Shown here: piece by piece, positions 28,401 through 36,646 of the stretch | Layout of the letters: every line of letters begins with the position of its first letter | How positions within the stretch are numbered: position 1 is the first letter of the stretch | Source: Patiriisocius marinistellae | GTDB taxonomy: Bacteria; Bacteroidota; Bacteroidia; Flavobacteriales; Flavobacteriaceae | DNA length: 64,000 bases | Assembly: GCF_009014635.1 (NCBI RefSeq) | Contig: NZ_BKCF01000003.1 | Coordinates: 62,001-126,000, forward strand | Reading direction: 5' to 3' | The notes under the pieces: model-generated | Told to the model about the DNA's origin: nothing | Seen by the model: only the letters and a program-made list of their open reading frames with translations | Databases searched by the model: none | Program-made: the position numbers and the translations under genes

Positions 28401-29808
28401 TAAATATAAAACAAAAGGTATTTTCTTCGGAAATGCTACACATAATAATTTTAGTAACTGGTCATTAGACCTCAATATTGAAGCACCAGAACGTTTACTA
28501 GTATTAGATACACCACCAGACGAAGATGAATTATATTATGGTACAGCATTTATTAGCGGTAGTGCAGAAATAGCAGGTCCCATCGATGAACTTTCAATAG
28601 ATGTATTTGCCACAACCGAAAAAGGAACAAGTTTTAAAATACCACTTAGTGATACACAGTCTATAGGTGATGATAGTTTTATAAAATTTTTATCTCCCGA
28701 AGAAAAACAAGCACGTATTAGTGGAGAAAAAATTATTACTGAGGAAGTTAAAGGACTCTCCATTAATTTTGACCTTGATATAAACGATAAAGCCGAAGTA
28801 GAAGTAGTTGTAGATAAAGTAAATAACTCTACACTAAAAGGTAGGGGAGCAGGTACATTGTTAATTCGACTAGATACTAAAGGTAAATTTAATATGTGGG
28901 GAGAGTTTACTGTGATTGAAGGGTTATACGATTTTAGATACAGCGGCATTATTCAAAAGAAAATTGCAGTAGTTCCTGGCGGAAATATAAATTGGGATGG
29001 ACAACCAGAGCGTGCGAGGCTAGATATTAGCGCAAAATACAGCACAGATGCTAATCCATCAGTATTACTAGATAACCCTACATTTAATAGGAATATCCCT
29101 GTAGATGTCATCATTGACTTAACAGGGGAAATTATTCAACCTAATCTAAATTTTAGGATTGAATTTCCAAGAACGGGTGCAACTGTTTTAAGCGAATTAG
29201 AATTTAAATTACAGAATGAAGAGGATAGACAAAAGCAAGCATTATTTGTAATTGCAACAGGCTCTTTTGTAAATGATGAGTTTCAAGGAACAAATGCATT
29301 TGCTGGAACTTTAGCAGACCGTGTAAGCGGGCTTGTAAATCAACTTTTTGCAGATGAGGATGGAAAATTTAGCGTAGGGTTAGATTACTCACAAGGAAGT
29401 AGATTACCTAATGCAGAAACATCAGATAGAGTAGGGATTACATTGCAGACGCAAATTAATGAACGTATACTAATTAATGGAAAAGTAGGTGTTCCTGTAG
29501 GTGGAGTAAGCGAAACTGCAATTGCTGGAGATATTGAAGTCCAGTGGCTTATAAATGAAGATGGAACACTACGTATGAATTTCTTTAATCGTCAAGCAGA
29601 TATTCAATTTATTGGAGAAGATCAAATTTTTGAACAAGGTTTAGGAATGTCGTATTCTGTTGACTTTGATACCTTGAGTGAATTAATTGATAAGTTATTC
29701 AATAAAAAAATTACCCTTGAAAAGAATTATGAGTTGACCCCCATTATTCCAGATGATAATTCACCTCCAGTGGATTTTAATAAAAATGGAATAAAGAGAG
29801 AAGATTAA
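25432..29808 (+). CDS. TamB-like translocation/assembly module protein
   Basis: A very large (1458+ residues) single-pass inner-membrane protein that spans the periplasm. The C-terminal TamB (DUF490) domain lies at about 1050-1420 (for example GRGAGTLLIRLDTKGKFNMW and ATVLSELEFKLQNEEDRQKQ). The long middle is a repetitive beta-rich groove, as in AsmA/TamB lipid-transfer proteins. The first standard start is TTG 25432, but it falls inside the N-terminal hydrophobic helix. The frame is open back to 25363 and encodes a basic, helical anchor (KRIKKLRKIIVRTFVIIALL) with no ATG, GTG or TTG, so the true start is probably a rare codon upstream. Confidence 0.88.
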   Translation: MVIILSIPAVQTRIAEKVTDGLNETYGTDIHVDRIGLNWRGEVDARDIYIADHHQDTLIFAEQLQTNVLSFRNLIYGDLGFGNINLTRAKLYVKNYKDEDSDNLTVFANKFNDSTTESTAVFKLFSNNVVIADSHVKIINENLSNPDVFSLTNLNTEASDFKVIGPKVFADIESLSLIAARGFKIENLKTDFSYGLTKMTLKDLVLETEDSKLTGTISMAYENGFSDFENTVILDGDFEPSVISTNDLKSFYDEFGKNQKIDFQGKINGTLNDFSYTNANLSTSNTRLSGDFSFKNLLKGSNAFNIDMKNHRVRTSYYDLRRFLPNILGPVLPEQLNDLGVFNYNGNTKINSIKLDTDGTFTSDLGNAKAKLVINNYSETNLADYKGKLVLNTFNLGKLAGTTSLGNITADVKFDGRGFTQASVDTKIEGTISSFEFEKYNYQNISVSGKLKDPLFNGDLVINDPNLKLEFKGLIDVSKDFNQYDFEANVTFAELNKLNLIKRDSISVFAGKVIMDMDGTNIDNVVGTINFKETFYQNEDDDFYFDDFKIISSFKEEERIIEVNSPDIVDGKISGQFLLEDIPNLFINGIGNVYANYIPQEVTTNQYIDYEFTVYNKIIEVFVPQLQLGENSRLKGSVSSDDSKFELDFKSPEIIVLDYYLGKVNVQVDNDNPLFNTYVSIDSIYTGFYNAIDFSLINKTLNDTLYIRSEFKGGKEKQDIFDLSLFHTINPQGKSVVGIKKSSIDYKGNVWYINEENNDLNKVSFDDNFKQVQIDSLMLNHNEERISLGGRLRDSTYKNLKASFKNVNIGNLVPPVDSLRLNGTMNGSLDFLQENGAYYPDANITIDAININDIEFGDLTLAVEGNEDLTRYNINTSLINNDVKSINAVGSIDVAKKNPQIDLDIRLNDFNMQAFSPFGADVVSNIRGLASGSAKVDGNYKEPNISGRLNLREAGLLIPYLNTDFDLDNSTQVVLTKNKLEIDRTDITDTKYKTKGIFFGNATHNNFSNWSLDLNIEAPERLLVLDTPPDEDELYYGTAFISGSAEIAGPIDELSIDVFATTEKGTSFKIPLSDTQSIGDDSFIKFLSPEEKQARISGEKIITEEVKGLSINFDLDINDKAEVEVVVDKVNNSTLKGRGAGTLLIRLDTKGKFNMWGEFTVIEGLYDFRYSGIIQKKIAVVPGGNINWDGQPERARLDISAKYSTDANPSVLLDNPTFNRNIPVDVIIDLTGEIIQPNLNFRIEFPRTGATVLSELEFKLQNEEDRQKQALFVIATGSFVNDEFQGTNAFAGTLADRVSGLVNQLFADEDGKFSVGLDYSQGSRLPNAETSDRVGITLQTQINERILINGKVGVPVGGVSETAIAGDIEVQWLINEDGTLRMNFFNRQADIQFIGEDQIFEQGLGMSYSVDFDTLSELIDKLFNKKITLEKNYELTPIIPDDNSPPVDFNKNGIKRED

Positions 29809-29917
29809 CTTTATTTAATCTAATACTTTCTTAGATTCATAATTAGTTAAAAGCCACGTTGGAAATACTGCTATACTAAATCTTAAATAAAAGTTTATAG
29901 TAATAATACCTTCTTCA

Positions 29918-29926
29918 TTTCCGAAG
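29918..29926 (+). repeat. intergenic copy of the TTTCCGAAG word
   Basis: The second of two copies of the window-wide 9-mer that lie outside coding frames. It is preceded by A, giving the fuller 10-base form ATTTCCGAAG. Confidence 0.8.
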
Positions 29927-30305
29927 TAATAAGTAATTTTTATAAGAGCGATTGATATGATTAATTCAATCTAAACATGAATTTTGAAGGGAATAACTTA
30001 ATACAACCCCAATTAATTTTTTAGTCAATACAGTTAAACTTAGGTGAACTCCTGCTGTGACATATGTAAATATAAAATGATCTTAGAAAGATTGAAAAGT
30101 GTGGATGAAGTTAATAAAAAGGAACTTCTAAATAATCAATCACATTATATTACTTATTAGGATATATAAATATAAAAGAACTTAATGATTACGGATTTTC
30201 TTATTTAAATAATTAATTAAAAATATAGAAATAAATTATAATACATGCACGAAGTTGTAAGTGTAACAAATTACAATTTAAGCCTACATATTATAGTAAT
30301 ACATT

Positions 30306-30321
30306 TGGAATGCTTTTTGTA
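30306..30321 (+). promoter_or_regulatory. weak sigma-54-like element
   Basis: TGGAATGCTTTTTGTA has GG and G at the correct 10-base spacing, but the invariant C of the -12 GC is T. The predicted start would be about 20 bases before ATG 30353. Suggestive only because a sigma-54 activator is encoded in the same window. Confidence 0.2.
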
Positions 30322-30352
30322 TTTCAGTTAAAATAATTTAAAATCGTAAAAC

Positions 30353-30661
30353 ATGCAAACCTCAAAATCATCCCTACTGAGAAAAGGAATTATATTTGAC
30401 GCTATTGGTATGGCAACTAGCTTTATACCGTTGATAGGTCCTTTTTTAGATATTATATGGGCCCCATATGCATCAAAACAGATGACCGAAATGTATAAAG
30501 GAAAAGATGGAAAAATTGCTTCTGTAATAGTTTTTATTGAAGAAATACTCCCTTTTACAGATGTCGTTCCTACGTTTACACTTATGTGGTTCTATACATT
30601 TGTTTGGAAAAAGGAAAATACTGATGATATGCAACCAATAGAAGTAGAGGTAATGGATTAA
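30353..30661 (+). CDS. small membrane protein of unknown function
   Basis: 102 residues. One hydrophobic hairpin (GIIFDAIGMATSFIPLIGPF, then LDIIWAPYASKQ), a second segment (VPTFTLMWFYTFVWKK), then an acidic tail. The pattern IPLIGPFLDIIWAP suggests helices broken by prolines, typical of small conserved inner-membrane proteins. No family name can be given. It stands alone, followed by a strong terminator. Confidence 0.7.
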   Translation: MQTSKSSLLRKGIIFDAIGMATSFIPLIGPFLDIIWAPYASKQMTEMYKGKDGKIASVIVFIEEILPFTDVVPTFTLMWFYTFVWKKENTDDMQPIEVEVMD

Positions 30662-30664
30662 TAA

Positions 30665-30698
30665 AAAAAATGCCCGGAAATTAATTTCTGGGCATTTT
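30665..30698. terminator. bidirectional intrinsic terminator
   Basis: AAAATGCCCGGAAAT pairs with ATTTCTGGGCATTTT (one mismatch-type G-T). It lies between convergent genes ending at 30661 and 30722, and its A and T flanks allow use from both sides. Confidence 0.82.
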
Positions 30699-30721
30699 AA
30701 TATTACAACTTTTTTTTAAAT

Positions 30722-31276
30722 TTAGTCTATAATTTCTACATCGAAATTTACAGAAACATCAGTCTCTCCACCAGCATCTGCTAAAGTACCATCATTAGGC
30801 TTGTTAGGCTCATGACGTAAAGTAATGTTTAAATTACCACTACTCATAGCCCCAGTAACAACTGAAATCTTAGTCCCGAGAGGATTTCCATTACCATCAT
30901 TATTTGTAGCGGTTGATGTAAGATTTAGTCCAGAACTTGGAATAACAAAAACTTGATGTTCATCATCTTCTTCTTCAACCTCATCTGTTATTTCTTCTGA
31001 AGGTGTTTCAGTTTCATTTAAAAAACGAACTGTACCAGTATATGTAGTACCAGACTTCATTTCTCCTACAATAGTTTCAACAGGAGGGTTTGGTCCATCA
31101 CCGTCAGTATCTCTTGAAGTAAGTGTAACAGTATTTGTTCCATTAACTAGATTTACAATAACGGTGGTAATAACTTCTTCTTCATTAACTGGTTCTGGTG
31201 TATCATCATCGTCACTACAGTTAATGAGTAATACTGATAATAAAATAGTTGGAATAATAAATTTTAAATTTTTCAT
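30722..31276 (-). CDS. Asp-rich surface lipoprotein next to a TonB receptor
   Basis: 184 residues. The signal peptide ends LLSVLLINC, and mature CSDDDD is a strong surface-export signal. It carries acidic stretches (EEITDEVEEEDDEHQ) and repeated Thr/Val beta segments (LTSRDTDGDGPN, TLRHEPNKPNDGT). Similar proteins in Flavobacteriaceae, which I recall being annotated as type 1 periplasmic-binding-fold superfamily, sit beside TonB receptors. The acidic and His content would suit metal capture for the receptor. Last gene of the operon, 18 bp after the receptor. Confidence 0.78.
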   Translation of the reverse strand: MKNLKFIIPTILLSVLLINCSDDDDTPEPVNEEEVITTVIVNLVNGTNTVTLTSRDTDGDGPNPPVETIVGEMKSGTTYTGTVRFLNETETPSEEITDEVEEEDDEHQVFVIPSSGLNLTSTATNNDGNGNPLGTKISVVTGAMSSGNLNITLRHEPNKPNDGTLADAGGETDVSVNFDVEIID

Positions 31277-31294
31277 GGTATTTAATTTTAAAGT

Positions 31295-33697
31295 TTAATA
31301 ATTGATTTTTAATTGTAGTATAATATTTCTCCCTAAATCGTCAGCATAGTATCGCAGTCTATTTAAATAATCACGATAGGAAGTGTTTAATAAATTAGTT
31401 ACTCTTAGGCTAATATTTAATTTGGTTTTATTATTTAAATCAAAATTTGTAGCCGTGTTAATATTTATAAGATGATATGCATCAGGTGGCGTGCTTACAT
31501 CGACTAGTTGAAATGTTTCTGTTTCTGGTAAGAATATTTCAAAATTGTTATCAGGAAATTCATTTTGTCTAAAATTAAATACACTCTCAATACCTACATC
31601 AATTTTATGTTTAAATGGTAAAATATAATCTAAACGGTTTGTAATGTTTGCTGATGGCATATTAATTAATGACTCATCTCTAGTAATATCTTTTCCTTTA
31701 ACAATTGAAAACTGATTAGAATAATTAAGAGCATCATTAATTCTGAATGTTGCATCTGTATCAACTCCAATTAATCTGGCATCGGTCTGTCTGTATTCCC
31801 AAACCTGGAAATTTCCACGAACAGTTTGTTGTACTCCCGTAGGTTCGATTAAAATGAAATCATTAATAAATGAGACATATGGGTTTATAGTAAACGAAAA
31901 TAGGTTTCCTTTTTTTTGTGCCGTTAAGGTTAATTTTTGAGAAATTTCAGAATTAAATCTTAAGTCACCTAGCTCAATTCTTGATGCACTATGATGCAAT
32001 CCTTCACTATACAGCTCTGAAGCATTAGGTGCTCTAGATGCTAATGAGTAATTTGTAAATAATACATAGTCATCATCAAATTGATATGAAAAACCTGCTG
32101 TTGCTGAAGCATTATTAAATGTTGGCTCAGGATTAGTTAATATTTGATTTCCATATTCTTCAACAACTAGATCTTGAAATAACTCATCGTATCCACGAGA
32201 TTCCCAGAATGTAGTTCTGTAAAATTTAAAAACATCCATATATGTATAATCAAATCGTCCACCCATTTCAGCTATTAATTTATCTGAAATTTGAATATCT
32301 GCAATTCCATAAACACCAAATTTGTATTGCTTATAATCAGGTATTAGTCGTCTAACCCCTGTTGAAGGGTCTGCAAAATTCTCTTGAAAATTACCTGTAA
32401 TTCCAGTTTTAAAAGATATTATATCATTTATATCAGATTCTACTGAGAGACCTATATTATGAGTTGTCAATTTTAAATCTACTGAAGCTTCGTCACCTTC
32501 ATCATCTCCACGTCGTACATCAAATTCTAGTCGATTATTTTGTTGAAAATCATAGGAAAATTTAATAGTACTAGATGGATTGTATTTATAGAAACCAGAA
32601 AACTTTGCTAGATGGTGTATCACTTCTTGACGCGGTGTTCCTATTTTATAAGTAAGATCTCTAATAAATGTAGGTACATCACTCTCTATTGCAATAGCTT
32701 GATCCTCACCACCGCCTAGATGGGAAGCACGTAAAATACCAACAGTATTTTTGAAGAAAGAGTAGTATCCTTCAAAACCATATGTTATCTTATTCAACCC
32801 AAAGTTTATAGAAAAATCCTGTTCAGATAACCCAGTATTACTTAATACATAGTCTTGTGTTTCAAAATCTGAGTAGCGTTTTACAGTTCCCTGAAATCTC
32901 CCAAACCAGCCATTTTCATAACTTTTAGTTAGTACAGATGTTATAGAACCACCACGACCATTAGATTGTCCAGATAGAATTGTTTTACCATAAAGTGAAT
33001 CTTTTAGAATAACCGGAGTAGGCTCTGCTACAATTACACCTCCTACAGCGTCACCACTAAACTGCAATGCAGCTGCTCCTTTTATAACTGTAATGCTTCC
33101 TGCGGTGTTTAAATCTATATTAGGTGCATGTTCAGCTCCCCATTCTTGATCTTGTTGTCGAACACCATTATTAATTATTGTAATTCGGCTACTGTGTAAT
33201 CCATTAATAACAGGTTTTACAACAGTGTTTCCAGTATTTAATGAAGATACACCACTAACAGTTTTTAAAGCATCACCTAGTGAACCACTGCTAAAAGTTT
33301 CAATAGTTTCTAGCTTAACTCGGTTTTCTAAAATACTTTCAGCTTTTGTATAATAAGTTTTTCCTTTAATTAAAATTTCATTTAATTCTTCTAAATGATG
33401 TTCAAGTTTAAAGGTCTTATCAAGATTATCTAATAATATAATAGAGAATGCTTCAGTAGTACATTCTGGGTGAGAAACTTGTAAGTTATATGTGTCTTTA
33501 CAAAGATTCTCAAATTTAAAACGTCCTTCAAAATCAGTTATAGTAGCAATTTCAAGTCCAGCAATTTGAATAACTGCTCCAATTAATGGAGTGTTATCAT
33601 GGACATCAATAACTTTTCCTGTAAATTTTAAATCACAAGTTTGGGCAATAGCACAAGAGCTGACAATAGCCAGCGCAAGACTTAATAGTGTTTTCAT
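31295..33697 (-). CDS. TonB-dependent outer-membrane receptor
   Basis: An 800-residue active transporter of the outer membrane. The signal peptide is MKTLLSLALAIVSSCAIAQ. A carboxypeptidase-like regulatory domain follows (residues 22-105; DVHDNTPLIGAVIQI, TDFEGRFKFENL), then a plug domain (about 125-225; NGLHSSRITIINNGVRQQDQ) and a beta-barrel that ends in the aromatic-terminated strand NIILQLKINY. The neighbouring His-rich peptide and acidic lipoprotein suggest a metal or metallophore substrate (the overall look recalls zinc or copper receptors such as ZnuD), but the substrate is inferred. Confidence 0.9.
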   Translation of the reverse strand: MKTLLSLALAIVSSCAIAQTCDLKFTGKVIDVHDNTPLIGAVIQIAGLEIATITDFEGRFKFENLCKDTYNLQVSHPECTTEAFSIILLDNLDKTFKLEHHLEELNEILIKGKTYYTKAESILENRVKLETIETFSSGSLGDALKTVSGVSSLNTGNTVVKPVINGLHSSRITIINNGVRQQDQEWGAEHAPNIDLNTAGSITVIKGAAALQFSGDAVGGVIVAEPTPVILKDSLYGKTILSGQSNGRGGSITSVLTKSYENGWFGRFQGTVKRYSDFETQDYVLSNTGLSEQDFSINFGLNKITYGFEGYYSFFKNTVGILRASHLGGGEDQAIAIESDVPTFIRDLTYKIGTPRQEVIHHLAKFSGFYKYNPSSTIKFSYDFQQNNRLEFDVRRGDDEGDEASVDLKLTTHNIGLSVESDINDIISFKTGITGNFQENFADPSTGVRRLIPDYKQYKFGVYGIADIQISDKLIAEMGGRFDYTYMDVFKFYRTTFWESRGYDELFQDLVVEEYGNQILTNPEPTFNNASATAGFSYQFDDDYVLFTNYSLASRAPNASELYSEGLHHSASRIELGDLRFNSEISQKLTLTAQKKGNLFSFTINPYVSFINDFILIEPTGVQQTVRGNFQVWEYRQTDARLIGVDTDATFRINDALNYSNQFSIVKGKDITRDESLINMPSANITNRLDYILPFKHKIDVGIESVFNFRQNEFPDNNFEIFLPETETFQLVDVSTPPDAYHLININTATNFDLNNKTKLNISLRVTNLLNTSYRDYLNRLRYYADDLGRNIILQLKINY

Positions 33698-33730
33698 AAT
33701 TTTAGGTATTCAACAAGTAAATAATAGTAC

Positions 33731-34066
33731 TTACGATTCTTGTTGAAAAAAAGGAGGGCCTCGAAGATAATTAGACTGCGATCTATTTTCTTTAATTAAA
33801 TAAGTGTAATAATATTCTTGGTTATTATAATTATCAATTGGGATGATAATGTCAATATGGTGCTCATCAAAATGATAAGTTGTAGAAATAAATTTTAGTA
33901 AATCACAATCTGTTGAGTCCTCATGTAAATGAGTTTCAACTACACCACAATAATTATGGTCATGACCTTCAAATATATGAGCAAATTGAATAACTGATGG
34001 AAACAGAATAACCAACACAAAAAATTGTGCAATTAAAGATGTTATTATAAGTTTCGTTTTTATCAT
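33731..34066 (-). CDS. His/Asp-rich single-pass membrane peptide, putative metal handling
   Basis: 111 residues. One N-terminal membrane helix (LIITSLIAQFFVLVILFPSV) is followed by a periplasmic segment rich in metal ligands: HIFEGHDHNYC, ETHLHEDSTDCD and YHFDEHHIDI. It is encoded directly before the TonB receptor (33 bp) in the same operon. The ligand density points to binding of a transition metal. No named family is recognised. Confidence 0.72.
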   Translation of the reverse strand: MIKTKLIITSLIAQFFVLVILFPSVIQFAHIFEGHDHNYCGVVETHLHEDSTDCDLLKFISTTYHFDEHHIDIIIPIDNYNNQEYYYTYLIKENRSQSNYLRGPPFFQQES

Positions 34067-34067
34067 T

Positions 34068-34370
34068 TTATTCTTTTACTAAAAAACCTAATTTTAAATG
34101 TTTTAGCATTTTTTTTTCAAATGCCCAGAAAAATTTAAACTCTCCAAATAACCAACCAAAAAAAACAAGTAAAACTTGATAAACTGGGAAAATGATAAAA
34201 ATTCTGAATGGCCAGTAAATATACCATCCCATTTCTTTAGTTACACCTAATGCCCCTGTGATAGGAGCTGCTAATTTTGCTGCAGTACTTCCTGTAATAG
34301 CAAAAACAATAAAAATCAATATAAGTTGCCAATTTGAGGTAATATTCCAGCGTTGTTTCAATTTTTTCAT
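34068..34370 (-). CDS. DUF6787-like membrane protein
   Basis: 100 residues with two membrane helices (WQLILIFIVFAITGSTAAKL; FPVYQVLLVFFGWLFGEF) and a basic C-terminal tail. It matches from memory the DUF6787 family, sometimes mis-annotated as prolipoprotein diacylglyceryl transferase; it is far too short for Lgt. The start ATG overlaps the DUF6146-like stop by 4 bp, indicating translational coupling, and its stop is one base before the next gene's frame. Confidence 0.75.
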   Translation of the reverse strand: MKKLKQRWNITSNWQLILIFIVFAITGSTAAKLAAPITGALGVTKEMGWYIYWPFRIFIIFPVYQVLLVFFGWLFGEFKFFWAFEKKMLKHLKLGFLVKE

Positions 34371-34771
34371 TTGAGCTTTTGGTTATATTTCTGTTCAAAA
34401 AATTGAAAATACATATACAGTAGGTAGTTTACTTCTTGTCCATAATGGGCAGTTCTATTATAATTAATTTCTTGTGGATATAAATCTCTAGAGTAGTTAA
34501 TATCTCTTACCCTACGATTATATTCAGCTGTGTAAAATATATTTTTTCCTTCCAAGAAAGAAATACCATAAAAGTCTTCATTGGGTTGAGTGCTTAAATA
34601 ACGCTCAAAACCCTGCTCAAGGATAATTATTTCATATTCAAGCTCTTCATTTGCAATCCTTATGGTGTCTGTTTCAACACTGTCAATCTTAGAGTTTGAA
34701 ATTATTTTTTTATTGGATTCACAGCCTATGAATACAGTAATGATAATTAAGATTGTGAGGATATATTTCAT
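34367..34771 (-). CDS. DUF6146-like lipoprotein
   Basis: 134 residues from ATG 34771. The lipoprotein signal is MKYILTILIIITVFIGC. The mature part has an NEELEYEIIILEQGFERYL strand-helix, the LEGKNIFYTAEYNRRVRD motif and an aromatic C-terminus (NYLLYMYFQFFEQKY). It fits the DUF6146 family of Bacteroidota. First gene of the operon DUF6146 / DUF6787 / His-rich peptide / TonB receptor / lipoprotein. Role unknown. Confidence 0.75.
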   Translation of the reverse strand: MKYILTILIIITVFIGCESNKKIISNSKIDSVETDTIRIANEELEYEIIILEQGFERYLSTQPNEDFYGISFLEGKNIFYTAEYNRRVRDINYSRDLYPQEINYNRTAHYGQEVNYLLYMYFQFFEQKYNQKLK

Positions 34772-34786
34772 AAGTCTGTATTTTTG

Positions 34787-34794
34787 CAAATTTA
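34787..34794 (-). promoter_or_regulatory. -7 box of the TonB-receptor operon
   Basis: On the minus strand TAAATTTG is a perfect TAnnTTTG box. No TTG stands at the ideal upstream distance. The predicted start would be about 8-10 bases before ATG 34771. No obvious metal-regulator palindrome overlaps it. Confidence 0.5.
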
Positions 34795-34842
34795 ATAAAA
34801 CAAGTAAGTGAGTGACTATTTTTAACTTGATTTTATAAAAAA

Positions 34843-34876
34843 AAAAGCTATCTCATTTAAATGAAATAGCTTTTAA
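34843..34876 (-). terminator. intrinsic terminator of the DUF937 gene
   Basis: On the minus strand the hairpin AAGCTATTTCATTT / AAATGAGATAGCTT has one internal mismatch and is followed by ten T. Confidence 0.8.
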
Positions 34877-34893
34877 AACTATAATGAAGTGGT

Positions 34894-35532
34894 TTATTTC
34901 CCAAAAAGACCACCTAGCATTCCGCCAAGACCACCACTTTTATTTCCACTACCTAGTACCATTCCAGCAATATCATCAATAACACTACCGTCATTATCAC
35001 CATCAAGAATAGATTCAATTAAGCTTTGTTGTTTAGGTTGTTGATCTCCACCACCCATTAATCCTCCTAATAAATCCCCAATGCCACTTGATGAATTTAC
35101 ATTTTGTTGTTTTGATTGTTTTCCAATCATTCCTAATAATAATGGAGCTGCAACTTGAAGAATTTGCATAACCCCATTAGTATCCACACCAGATTTTCTT
35201 GAAACTGCACCAACAACGTTGTCTTGTGAACCACCTAAAACGTGTCCTAAAATTCCTAGCCCATCTTGTTTAACCTCCTCATTTACCCCTCCGCCAAAAA
35301 GACCACCAAGATTGTCTAAAATACTTCCATCATGTTTTCCATTAAGAGCATTCATTAATCCTGCAGCACCTTCTGGACTATTTGCATTTCGTTTCATAGC
35401 TCCCATTAACAATGGAAGTGCAGCAGTTAATACAGATGCGGTTTTATCTGCTGGTTGATGTGTTTCTTGACTAAGACCACCAATCATTTGACGTCCCATA
35501 TCACTATTTAATAAATCTAAAATTCCTGACAT
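34894..35532 (-). CDS. DUF937 domain protein
   Basis: 212 residues, Gly/Leu/Met-rich. The N-terminus MSGILDLLNSDMGRQMIGGL and repeats such as TAALPLLMGAMKRNA and QVAAPLLLGMIGKQ are typical of DUF937 (OmpA/YidB-like) proteins. The second half carries GLGG/LLGGLMGGG stretches and an Asp-rich turn (ILDGDNDGSVIDDI) that recurs in weaker form earlier (NGKHDGSILDNLGG). No signal peptide. Monocistronic, with its own terminator. Confidence 0.85.
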   Translation of the reverse strand: MSGILDLLNSDMGRQMIGGLSQETHQPADKTASVLTAALPLLMGAMKRNANSPEGAAGLMNALNGKHDGSILDNLGGLFGGGVNEEVKQDGLGILGHVLGGSQDNVVGAVSRKSGVDTNGVMQILQVAAPLLLGMIGKQSKQQNVNSSSGIGDLLGGLMGGGDQQPKQQSLIESILDGDNDGSVIDDIAGMVLGSGNKSGGLGGMLGGLFGK

Positions 35533-35593
35533 TGTTGTTTAATTTAAAATTTGAAAGGTAATTTACTAAAAAATAGATTAAAATTGTTCTATA

Positions 35594-35630
35594 AAAAACC
35601 GAAAACAATTAGTTTGGAATTGTTTTCGGT
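35594..35630 (-). terminator. intrinsic terminator of serC-serA
   Basis: The perfect 13-bp stem ACCGAAAACAATT / AATTGTTTTCGGT has a 7-base loop and is followed on the minus strand by T6. Confidence 0.85.
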
Positions 35631-35654
35631 TAAAGGAATGTTATTTAAGTTTTA

Positions 35655-36605
35655 TTACCCTAGAATATCTACTATTTGAGTAGCTAGTTCAGTTCCTATT
35701 CTATCCTGTGCTTCATTTGTAGCTGCTCCTATGTGAGGACTCAAAGAAATACGTTGATTCATTAAAACTTTTATTGCTGGAGTAGGCTCTTGTTCAAAAG
35801 TATCTAGACCCGCAAATGATAGTTTTCCACTATCTAAAGCTTCAACTAAGGCTACTTCATCAATAACTCCTCCACGAGCAGCATTTATAATTGCGGCACC
35901 ATCTTTCATTTTTGAAATTTCGGCTTTGCCTATTATGTAATCTTTTTGAGCAGGAACATGTAATGTAATAAAATCTGAATGTTGAATCAAATCTGATACA
36001 GGTGCTGTTTTTATTTTTAATGTTACTTGTTGTCCATCATAGAAATCTAGAGTAATATCTGCTTCACCTACAAATTTGTCACTAGCGATTACTTTCATAC
36101 CACAACCTAAAGCAATTTTAGCAACTTCACGACCTATGCGTCCAAAACCAATTATCCCAATTGTCTTACCACGCAACTCGCTTCCTTTTGCATAATTTTT
36201 CTTGAGATCTTTAAATTTTGAATCACCATCAAGCGGCATATTTCGGTTGGCATCGTGTAAATAACGGACACCTCCAAATAGGTGAGCAAAAACTAACTCA
36301 GCAACTGAAGAAGATGATGCAGCGGGTGTGTTAATTACATTTAGTCCTTTCTCACGAGCGTATTTTACGTCAATATTATCCATTCCCACACCACCACGCC
36401 CAATTATTTTTAGGCTAGGGCAGGCATCAATTAGTTCTTTACGTGCTGTGGTTGCGCTTCTTACTAATAAAACATTTATATTATTTTCATTAATAAAATT
36501 TGCAAGTTGTTCTTGTGCTACTTTAGTAGTGATTACCTCGTAACCAGCTTTTTCTAGTGCGTCAATTCCTGATTGCGATACTCCGTCGTTTGCTAATACT
36601 TTCAA
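35655..36605 (-). CDS. serA: D-3-phosphoglycerate dehydrogenase, short form
   Basis: First step of serine synthesis: 3-phosphoglycerate to 3-phosphohydroxypyruvate with NAD. 316 residues with the Rossmann motif IGIIGFGRIGREVA and the catalytic Arg (NAARGGVIDE), Glu (TFEQEP) and His (LSPHIGAAT). It lacks the C-terminal ACT domain that mediates serine feedback in longer SerA proteins. It follows serC by 41 bp in one operon, which fixes the substrate better than the family alone. TTG start. Confidence 0.9.
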   Translation of the reverse strand: MKVLANDGVSQSGIDALEKAGYEVITTKVAQEQLANFINENNINVLLVRSATTARKELIDACPSLKIIGRGGVGMDNIDVKYAREKGLNVINTPAASSSSVAELVFAHLFGGVRYLHDANRNMPLDGDSKFKDLKKNYAKGSELRGKTIGIIGFGRIGREVAKIALGCGMKVIASDKFVGEADITLDFYDGQQVTLKIKTAPVSDLIQHSDFITLHVPAQKDYIIGKAEISKMKDGAAIINAARGGVIDEVALVEALDSGKLSFAGLDTFEQEPTPAIKVLMNQRISLSPHIGAATNEAQDRIGTELATQIVDILG

Positions 36606-36646
36606 ATTTTTCTTATTTAATGTTACAATTACCTATTTGATTATGT

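Larger units (their letters stand above)
29809..30352. other. 544-bp AT-rich intergenic region without a convincing gene
   Basis: It holds a 7-bp hairpin AATCTAA / TTAGATT at 29817-29837 just after the TamB-like stop, one copy of the TTTCCGAAG word at 29918-29926, a 27-codon frame at 30077-30160 (MILERLKSVDEV...) with no other support, and an inverted repeat TTGTAA / TTACAA at 30255-30276. A weak sigma-54-like element is at 30306-30321. It looks like decayed DNA plus the control region of the gene at 30353. Confidence 0.5.

Noticed and set aside
30077-30160. 27-codon open frame in the gap after the TamB-like gene
   Set aside because: Too short, no motif and no conserved neighbour; noted only as content of the gap.
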